A stretch of 64,000 nucleotides of DNA from Schistocephalus solidus. Lineage: Eukaryota > Platyhelminthes > Cestoda > Diphyllobothriidea > Diphyllobothriidae. Made by a program: the position numbers and the translations under genes. Below the pieces are notes generated by a model. It worked only from the letters and a program-made list of their open reading frames with translations. It had not been told where the DNA came from and ran no database searches. Where the stretch lies: positions 1 to 64,000 of the forward strand of contig WEDG01006656.1 in NCBI GenBank assembly GCA_017591395.1. The letters run 5' to 3'. Below, in pieces: positions 55,443-64,000 of the stretch. Position 1 is the stretch's first letter. Each line of letters begins with the position of its first letter.

Positions 55443-56560
55443 ATGAATGTCACCTACGAGGACGAAAAGTGCATGGGGTGTTTAAATCTCTTGCAGAAAT
55501 TCTTATTGATGGAGAAAGAGATAAGTAACTTGAAACAAGAAATGGCCGATCTCAAAGAGAAGGTTCAAAGTTCACCCGGAAAAAAAACACCCGTAGCAAC
55601 GAGAATTCCAACCAAAGAAATAGCGTATGCAAATATTGCTTCCTCAAGAATACCTCATGTAGAGCTTAAAGACATTGCGTCTACAGAGCTTCAAAAGGGA
55701 GATCAAACCAGCTCATGCACCTTACTACTGTCATCGAGCTTAGACAGAAGCAGAAATGTGCTGGATACACAAACATATGCGGCATCGTCGCTGAATGATA
55801 CAAAAAAGGGTGAAGTTGAAAAGCACGTCGAATTTGAAGCACCTAAGACGAAGAATTCGAAGTCGAAAAGGGCCAAGAAGCTTTCACAAAAAGTGGTTTG
55901 AACTCCGGAAAAAGCTCGTTCTTACCGATAGATGCTCAAGTGCAATCCTCTGTTGGTAATACAGGAGCAAGTGGAGGACCAATTGGCAAAGTTTCCAAAA
56001 GGGGTTTGCCATTAACTTTAGGAATAGTTGCTCATACTGACGAAAATAACATCGTCAACCAGAGTAGCATTCTTCCCGATACTGATGCTCTATCAACAAA
56101 TCTGAACTCAAAGTCACCAAACATACATTTCGACCGAAAACGCAATCTCGTTTTTAAAGGGGTTCCCGAGTCCACTTCTCTGATTGCAAAGGAAAGGGTA
56201 GAACATGACCTCAGTCTTTTCCGAGAATACTCATATTCGATTCTTCGAGATGGCGAATGCGTAACAGTGCACAAAGCATTCCGTTTAGGAAAAGCGGATG
56301 TTTCACATGAACTATCATCACCAAGGCCTCTTAAAATCATTCTTGAAAATGATGTTCAGGCTTCACGTCTCCTAGAACGGAGAACGGCTCTCCGTAGCTC
56401 ACACAGGGATGTGTTTTTTCAGCCGGATTACGAACCCAAGGAAAGGTACAAAATGAGGATGCTGAGAGCAGAACTGAAGAGGAGGACCGAGCAGGGGAAA
56501 AATGGCTCCAAATAAAGGACGGGGAAATAAAAGTGATAAAGAGGTCTTTCTTATGGCAGA
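55443..56560 (+). pseudogene. LINE G ORF1: coiled coil plus RRM-like domain
   Basis: Frame 55443-55901 begins MNVTYEDEKCMGCLNLL with a heptad-like LLMEKEISNLKQEMADLKEKV segment (about residues 20-45), then a Lys-rich end. A -1 shift near 55895 leads to frame 55898-56515: KRNLVFKGVPES, VHKAFRLGKADV, RPLKIILENDVQASRLLERR, DVFFQPDYEPKERYKMR. A further shift in a G/A run near 56495 gives WLQIKDGEIKVIKRSFLW, the same end as LINE C ORF1. LINE ORF1 proteins coat the element RNA; the RRM reading is inference. Confidence 0.78.
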
Positions 56561-56701
56561 CCCCGTACATAATCAAGGTGGATTCTCGCCGAGACGGAGG
56601 ACACTAAATACGATGTACCCAACTGTACAGAGCTTGAATAATAAAAGAAGGCGCTCCAGAACTCGGATGACGACCACTCATCAGAACACAGCGTCGGCGG
56701 G

Positions 56702-59667
56702 ATGGACACCAGTTCATCTCGGAAAACAATGACAGACTCTAGTATTCAATCGCGCGAAATGCGCAGAAGTCTATATGGAGGAGTTACCCAGTCTAAATTG
56801 AGATGTTTGTATACCAATGCTCAGAGTCTCCTATCGAAAGTAGATGAACTCAAAGCATTAGTATCAGACCGAACCCCCGATATCGTTGCCATTACGGAAA
56901 CGTGGCTCAAAGCCGAAATCGTGGATAGCGAGGTTTCGATTGATGGATACCAACTTTTTCGAAAAGACCGAGAAAATAGAAAGGGAGGAGGAGTGGCCGT
57001 ATATGTTAGGACAGGAATCTCGGCAGTCGAACGAGCACACTCCATCTTCCCTGAATATGAATTTCTCTGGATAAAGATTAAAAGGAGTGTTCACAGAACC
57101 TACAATTCTTGACGATCTACAGACCACCGAACATTCCAAGTGCAGCTGATGAGTCCCTCCTCCATTTGCTCAAGGAAGTAGCAAGTCACCAGGAGGTGCT
57201 TATTGCTGGAGATTTCAATGCACCTATAGTAGACTGGGTTAATCTGACAGTTGATGGTGCACCAACTTCCTTCGGCCACAAAGCTAATGGATCTCACTCT
57301 CGACCAACCTCTGGCACAGAAGGTTAACATACCAACGAGATTTAGAGAGAACCAGAGAGCAAATTGCCTGGACCTTGTATTTACGAAGGACTTCTCTAGC
57401 ATTGATGAAGTGTATTCTATTGCACCCCTCGGTAAGAGTGACCATAGTACGCTGATGTGGGATTACTCACTTTATTCTCAGCGCCAGAATGGAACGGAAT
57501 GCAAGCGAAATATATGGAAGGCTGATTTTTAACGCGATGAGGAAAGAACTGATGTCTATGAGATGGGATTGTTTGCTTAAAAGGGAACCCAGAGGATGAC
57601 TGGCGATCATTTAAGACAGTCTCACTCGATCTGATTGAACGCTTTCTGTCCAGTGAAGGTGCAAAAAGAATAGTCGCCCCGCCTGGTTAACAAGAGAACT
57701 TAACAGGCAGCTAAAGAAGAAGAATAAAAAATGGAAGGTATTCAGGCAAACAGGGTCAGCAGAGCATCTCAAAGAATTTCGTCATCAAAGAAACGCTGTA
57801 AAAAGAATGATCCGTCAGGCAAGGAAGAACTATGAATCAAGAATTATTCAACAGGCTGAATATAAACCAAAAACTTTTATTCCATTATATCAATAGCCGA
57901 CTAAAAACAAGGACCCAGTAGCAGTACTCATGGATGGGAATGGTGTTGAAGTCGTTGAAAATTGCGACAAAGCCGAGTACTTAGGTCGGTTTTTTGCCTC
58001 GGTTTTCACTAGAGAACCGTAACATCAGCTTGACCACGTCAACAGTGCTGTTATAGACGCCGGTCCAGTGCTTGAATATATAATCTTCCAGGAACCTCTC
58101 GTGGAACTAGAACTGCGAAATCTGAAAGAAGCGAAGTCATCTGGTCCGGACGATATACCGGCCAAGTTCTTGAAAGAACTGGCCAGCGAACTGTCCAAAC
58201 CACTAGCGCATATATTTAATTCGTCATTTGAATCATGGGAAACTGCCATCCGAATGGAAGGCAGCAAATATATACCCCATATACAAGAGTGGTGCTCGAT
58301 CTAATGTCAACAATTATCGGCCTGTCAGCCTAACCTCCATTTGCTGTAAAATAATGGAATCAATAATCAAGAAGGCAACCATGAAGTTCCTTGAGGAAAA
58401 CCAATTACTCTCAGATCTCCAGCATGGCTTCAGACAGAATCGCTCCTGTCTTTCTAGTTTATTACTCTCCACAGAGCAGTGGACTCGTGCACTGGACGAA
58501 AATGGTAGGGTTGACGTCATATACACTGATTTCAAGAAGGCGTTTGACAGTGTCCCACACAAACGTCTCATCTACAAATTATCTGAAATCGGCATAAGAG
58601 GAATGCTGCTGACATGGATCGCAGACTTTCTTACAGATAGATTGCAAACTGTGTGCGTCGATACCTCGAAGTCAACACCTACTCCGGTTCTAAGTGGTGT
58701 CCCCCAAGGCTCGGTATTAGGGCCGTTTACTCTTCTTAGTGTACATCAACGACTGTGTCGACGACCTGGATTGCAGCGCCATCATGTTTGCAGATGATGT
58801 TAAATTGTGGAGGGTCATCAGATCTGATTTCGATAGGCACGCACTTCAAGAGGATCTCAACCGTCTTAGCAGCTGGTCTGCTCGTTGGCTCTTAAATTTT
58901 AACGTTGGGGAAGTGTGTGGTCCTAAGACTGCGTACCAGAAGGACCAGTGAGGAGGATGATTCCTACCAATACATTCTCAATGGGCAGCCCCTTTCAATT
59001 GTTGAGGAACAGAAGGACCTCGGTGTTCTAATAAACTCCTCACTTAAACCATCTTCACAGTGTTTAAAGGCAGCTAAACGCGCTACACAGGTCTTATTTG
59101 CGCTCAGACGTGGATTTGTGCAGATTGATAAGGAACTCTTCCGAAAAACCTACGGGGTATTTGTTCGATCTCACTTGGAATATGCCATCCAGGCCTGGCG
59201 TCCGTGGTTTAAGAAGGATTATCTACAGCTGGAACGAGTGCAGGCGAGGGCTACGAAGATGGTCAAGAATCTAAGTCATCTGCGAAACGAAGCCAGACTG
59301 GTTGAACTTGATTGTTTTCCTCTAAATTACAGGCAAATACGCGGTGACCTCATCCAAACCTACCGGATTGTCAGAGGCCGCGATTGTGCCCTAGAATTTT
59401 CTGACTTCTTCGAATTGGCTGGGACAGAACATCTGTGGGGTCATCCCTTTACACTGCAGAGGAAGTTTGTCCACACGGAAGTCCGTCGGAACGCCTTTTC
59501 GCAGAGGGTCGTTGGAGCATGAAATGGACTCCCTGACGAGGTGGTCCTTTCAGAAACTGTTGACACATTTAAATTCAAACTAGATAGTCATTTTCTGAGA
59601 AACTATTATCAATATAATGAAGATTGTGTAAACAGTGACAGGTTGCGCCTGGCCCACACATATCGAT
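56702..59667 (+). pseudogene. LINE G ORF2: endonuclease plus reverse transcriptase
   Basis: Endonuclease: CLYTNAQSLLSKVDELKALV, IVAITETWLKAEIVDSEVSIDGYQLF, KGGGVAVYVR, TIYRPP, AGDFNAPIVDW, NCLDLVFTKDFSS and SDHSTLMW (56790-57460). The linker is eroded (57540-58060). Reverse transcriptase: SSGPDDIPAKFLKELA, NNYRPVSLTSICCKIMES, LQHGFRQNRSC, YTDFKKAFDSVPHKRLIYKL, SGVPQGSVLGP and the catalytic MFADDVKLW box (58784-58810). C-terminus: frame 58905-59522 with LEYAIQAWRPW, LERVQARATKMV and YRQIRGDLIQTYRIVRG, then one stop (WNGLPDEVVLS region) to 59667. About ten lesions. Confidence 0.89.
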
Positions 59668-59790
59668 GACCCTACATTTTCATTCGTCAGATATATCACT
59701 GTAAACGTTTGTACTATTGACATTTTTGCATGTTAATAGGGAGCCCAAGGGCAAAAGCCTACTTCCCTCAATAAGGTGACTTGAAAGTGA

Positions 59791-62698
59791 TTTATTTATA
59801 AATTAAAGAAATTTTGTAGGCTATGCAGTTATGAGTATCATTTAGCTGACGATATATTCTATCATTTCAATCTGCATGTAGTGCCTGAGTCATCTACTTT
59901 ACATGCGATAAAAGAACAGAGACCACAGGAAAATCAATTCTTCAAAGAAAAATCAACACATCACAAGCGCAATATCCTGTAATCAGCCGGTCATCAAAGA
60001 TGAATCAACAACAGAAATCATGCTTACGGGCTAACAGACAGAGATAAGAAAATGCACGATACAGATTAGGAGACGACAGAAGTTTCTAACCTCCGTGAAG
60101 GAAAGATTTAAACATTTGGTGGAATTGGAGACGAAACAATAAGAAATGAAGGGGACTGAGACGTACACATATGTATACAGACAAGTTTAATCACAGGAAG
60201 GAAATTATCAGCTGAGGGAGGACTGTAGACAATAGTCTAAGAAGCAGCTGCAGAAGCCTTTTTCCATTCCACGACGTCAATTACAGCAAGGTTTACCGAG
60301 GCGGCATATAGGTGGACCATACTGATAGCAGTCTTGAGGAGAGCGATAGGCAGCGATAGAAAGAGGATCACCTTGAAAAGACTGTATCCAAACACTAGGG
60401 TGGGGAGTTAGGAAGAAGGGTAAATAAGGGGAATTAAGGCTTAAAATCAAAATGTTCCAGTAGTAGAGCATTTTCAAGCAGACCAGCACACTTGCTTGCG
60501 AAGTTAACAGGAATGCTGTGAGTTGGGATACTTTGATTACAGACGAATGGTACAGAATAGACGGCATTATAGATTTAAGGGAAAAACGTGAGCAAACCAG
60601 GCAAACGCGAGTTAGGTGCCAGGATGGTTTTTATCGCCATATTCAGATTTAAAGAGTCCATATGAGCAATTTGATTAATAAATAACTCCTCAGGAAAAAT
60701 TTCCCGTTCACATTAATGGCGAAAATTTCCGCTTTGTCCTATGAGCAAGTGGGTTGATAGGAAGTTCAAAGAGCAAAACGGGAACGTCACAATGCGCAAG
60801 AGCACCTTTTATTGCTTTTTAATTAAATATAAGGTTTGTAGTCAGAGCTGACAACTGGAGCCCTTAAACGTGTCACCAGATGTCCCAATTTCCCTATGGA
60901 GGCTCAAACCAATAAGCTATGGCAGAAAACCTGACAACTGTATATACAGTAGACATTCCCACTTTTTCTGGCCCGTAAAGCAAGCTTATCTTACGGTCTA
61001 ATCCTATCAAATAAGTGGTTCTCTCGGGAGTTTTCGCGAGTCGATAATACTAGCTGCGCGGTATACAGGCCATAAAATTCTCCCAAATTAGCCAGGAACC
61101 GAGATGAAATAAGACCTAAATTATGGGCTTATGAGCCGTCATCAGCCAGCCCTACCAAACCCCAGGTTTTAAAACAACCCCTGAACTTCAAAAACGCAAC
61201 CTGTTGATTAGAAGCACAACGCTTTAATCATTGAGCCACGAGCTCATTATCCTATTGGCTGCGATGAAGCCCACTCTGATTTGGTTCCTTGTTCAGAAAC
61301 AAGATCTTCCTGTGTCAGGCATTACGATCAAAACTAAAAGACACTCATATGGGTTTGCCAACATCTGGCTTTCTGGCGAAAGCTTCAATGTAGAAATAAG
61401 AAGTTGCATCCCTCCACACAGTTAAACTCCAAAGTTGGCTGCGCTACGTAGAGGACGCATTCGTTTCCGCTAAAGAAGATTAACTTAAAAGGCTCTAAAA
61501 TAGTTTAAACTGAAGTTGGTTAAGAATTATATTTACTTTCAAAAGTGGATCTGATGGGTATCTCCCATTCATATATTTCCTTGTACACCGAAAGAAAGAT
61601 GCACCACTTCACTCTTCTGGTTGCCGTATAGACATATAAACCGAGGTACTCTTATCTAAAATAAATGCAGATTTTTTGACAAAACATTGAACAAAACTAC
61701 AAATTATCATTAAGAGGAAGGAAGATAGCGAAAAGCGATTAAAAAACCTTACCAAGTTATTCTCCCAAAATAAATATAAGCTTGACTTCGTATGTCAATG
61801 CATGAGGCAACAAAAGTTCAAAGAAAATGGGAATTCAAACGCTGCAGTCCACCAGACTATAAAACAAACCACCTTGTATAGATTGTGTTGAATATTGCGA
61901 TAGGAAGGTCATCTACAAAATTTGACGTGCCAGCTGCTGCCAAACCAGGAAATTGATTTTTACCCGTGGACGTGAACAAAAGCTATCAGTGAGGAGACAA
62001 GAACACGTGCAGGCAGTGGAGAAAACTCGCACCATTTGCATTGGCCCAAGAAATAAAAAACCACAAGGTCCTAAGACAATAAGGCAGACAGCAACGGTAT
62101 ATTGACATAGGAGCCGCACACAAGATTTCCCAGACGGATGCAGTTCATTCAGAAATGGCATAAAATTCAGCTAACCACAGAATATTTTGCTATAAGCACA
62201 GTTAAAAATTACCTGTTTTTTTACGTTGCCCACACGCCTGGGCAATCAGTTTAGAAAAATGTTTACATTCAATTTTCAATAACTTGACCTATTTCCGATT
62301 AATTTTTTTGCAACGCCAACCGAGCATCAAACTGTAGTAGCATAGCGTACATAACCTACCTAGAGGACCGTTGGTAAAGTAAAGGACGTAAAGCATCGAG
62401 TAGAAGAGTTCGTTCCCCGCACACATCACGAAGATTAATGGCTAAATATTTAGAAAAGACATCACAACAAGCACAGCAAGCCTACCCGACTGGCGTAGTA
62501 CATTCCTGACAAAGCAAAGTTCCCTGACCACAGACACGGTCTCATCGGAGGTAAGTCCTCATCCTTTTTTAGATTCGTCATTTGTCCAGATTGAATCCGC
62601 TGTTCTAAGAAGCCAAAATAATGTGTAAATGCTAGACCGATAAATACGGGATAATCGCGCACGTACCCCTATAGGAGCGTGTTTTCCAGAACTTTTTA
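59791..62698. other. Region without recognisable gene
   Basis: No LINE or transposon protein motif and no convincing long frame on either strand. The only structured feature is the decayed SINE at 61060-61242. It may represent older unique sequence flanking the repeat cluster. Confidence 0.5.
61060..61242 (-). repeat. Decayed tRNA-related SINE
   Basis: The minus strand begins GAGCTCGTGGCTCAATGATT, A-box-like TGGCTCAATGA, followed about 45 bases on by a weak B-box-like GAAGTTCAGGGG. Its body then carries GGCTGATGACGGCTCATAAGCC (61147-61126), which includes a CTGATGA heptamer and a four-bp GGCT/AGCC hairpin. Family assignment is from motif layout only. Confidence 0.5.
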
Positions 62699-64000
62699 GA
62701 TAAATAGATAGATAATTTATTTGAGCATCCGGAAGGGCACTGTCATTGGATAAAAATAAAGTAAAACGAGTGCGAAATAATGTACAGTTAAGTTTGAATA
62801 GTAGGTCAGCTATTGGCGAAGACAATTGACACAAAGCAGTGTGGTCAAAAATTAGATAAAAGAGCAGACAGTAGAAAAAAACTCCTTGGGTATTTTAATG
62901 GAAGAGGCAGATCTAAAATGGGGTTTGTGGGATTTTAAGGAGAAAAAAACTGTCGCTCATGGTTTAAAAACATGCGCGTTATGAAGGACCGACATGCTTA
63001 TGAGAGCATATGAGCGTTCAAAACGCTCCTCGTCGTGTGAGAAATCATGTAACGACAGAGGCTACTTTTCAGCACTACATATGTGATCCCAATGCGTATC
63101 TACTGGCTATAAGCGTGACCGACAAGGATGCTAGACCAAAGAAACCTTCACAGGCATCATCCGTGCGCTAAGGGTTGAACGATGAAAGGACCCTAGAGCT
63201 CGTGAATATGATGGTAGAATTGCCAGAGAAGCAACCACGATACTCCCATTGCTGATTTTTCAGACCACTAACAGAGACAACTAAGGAGCTCGAAACGATC
63301 GTTATTAATCCGAGTAGGATAGACACCACGATATTGCTCCGCGAGGGCATATGAAGCAGCATGGCAGGTTGCCTCTGAGCGTAGTGCGAAAGGATAATGG
63401 GAGATCCGATAATTGAGTAAGAAGAGAACAAAATAATGCACTCAGGGGTGTTAGTTGGCATGAGAATCGATAATGCATCTGAGGCCTGCACAGCTTCAAA
63501 ATGAGCACGCAATATGACATAATTGTTTGGCGATCATTTTACGGAAGCATGGGTTATGACGACATCATTGTTCATGGAAAAACGTTGCATGGAAGATATA
63601 ATTTGGAGACGGTCTTCTTAATTCCCGATGGTCCTTTCTCGGGGTCACGGAGAAAGCTATTCCGAAAGGAAGAGAAAAATAAAAGGTTAATTGAATCAGT
63701 GTAAATATAAATTTGCAGTCTTCACTTAAAAGTAGACAGGCTATTTGATAATCTTATATCAATTGGCAGGTTATTCTAAAGAAAGCAAAATTTGGAACTA
63801 AAGAACAGAGAGCGTTTGGATGTGGTGGATATAGGAGGCGGTATAATAAGTGAAGAGTTACGTAATATTTGCACTTTTATTAAGGCGATAAAGGAGGCAG
63901 AAAACAGCTTTCAGTCTCCGAACCCATATAAATTTTAGGTTAGTAAGCTGGTACCTATTCGAGTACGACGTAGTTGAAAGAGTCGGAGGTAATAGTTTCC
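62699..64000 (-). pseudogene. LINE family D 3' part, running off the window
   Basis: The minus strand reads the end of ORF2 (LRLFQLRRTRIGTSLLT-like, then FRLNKSANIT, NSSLIIPPPISTTSKRSLFFSSKFCFL-NNLPIDIRLSNSLSTFK, LINLLFFSSF) parallel to 33410-33717. It is followed by the AGAAAGGACCATCGGGAATT UTR segment, hairpin arms CTCCTT and AAGGAG (62942-62882), and an ATAGATAGATAA tail near 62700. The 5' part lies beyond base 64000. Confidence 0.83.

Larger units (their letters stand above)
55346..59790 (+). mobile_element. LINE family G, near full-length single copy
   Basis: ORF1 (55443-56560), ORF2 (56702-59667) and a short 3' UTR ending CCTCAATAAGGTGACTTGAAAGTGA, similar to the CCCTCAATAAATTGAA end of family H. 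The 5' boundary is set only by the preceding tRNA-derived element. Related in its C-terminal motifs to B and H. Confidence 0.87.

Noticed and set aside
57140..57185. CTGATGAG motif suggestive of a hammerhead ribozyme
   Set aside because: It encodes the endonuclease codons of LINE G ORF2 (ADESLLHLL) and has no paired stems or GAAA in the right place.
63168..63520. 114- and 71-residue minus-strand frames
   Set aside because: They lie in the LINE D 3' UTR (minus strand) and have no conserved motif.

Overview
The window looks like repeat-dense nuclear DNA of a metazoan, most plausibly a parasitic flatworm (trematode or cestode). The evidence is indirect. Nearly all coding sequence is endonuclease/reverse-transcriptase LINEs of CR1-like type that end in short microsatellite tails. 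The one splice-resolved gene has introns of 36, 34, 35 and 42 bp, a size typical of flatworm mini-introns. I see no host gene, rRNA or CRISPR.

I sorted the LINE relics into eight window-local families, A to H, by their protein motifs. Layout: 1-5788 is a large inverted repeat made of C, A and B pieces. 5690-9768 is mostly a C element on the minus strand. 9769-11830 is non-coding repeat. 11925-13487 holds minus-strand A and E remnants. 13488-17076 is an A element interrupted by a DNA-transposon deletion derivative and followed by non-coding repeat R. 17077-21235 is an E element interrupted and followed by H copies. 21236-22707 has no gene and a compound microsatellite. 22708-29633 is a mosaic of F, E, C, D and A. 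29634-34358 is a near full-length D element inserted in A. 34359-39645 is the A 3' end plus repeat R, split by an autonomous-type DNA transposon (T1). 39646-51278 is D, F, E and C elements. 51279-53245 is unexplained. 53246-54987 is a second, divergent transposon (T2) on the minus strand. 55046-59790 is an E tail, a tRNA-derived element and a near full-length G element. 59791-62698 is unexplained apart from a decayed SINE. 62699-64000 is the 3' part of a D element on the minus strand.

The most notable system is T1 (34993-38924, 3932 bp), a two-gene DNA transposon. It has CCCTAATA terminal inverted repeats, a TT target duplication, subterminal repeats, a D-D-E transposase with a CxxC motif (broken by one frameshift), and a second gene. 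That second gene splices into an intact 277-residue protein resembling the DUF4806 domain. T2 carries the same gene pair and the same terminus but is strongly diverged, so the pairing seems to be a conserved property of a transposon lineage. A third copy (13915-15099) is an internal-deletion derivative with the first catalytic Asp changed to Asn.

Secondary observations are a covarying 3'-UTR hairpin shared by LINE families C, D and E, and strong signs that the first 5.8 kb fold-back is an assembly or amplification artefact. All family names and superfamily assignments are from reading alone; no database search was run.
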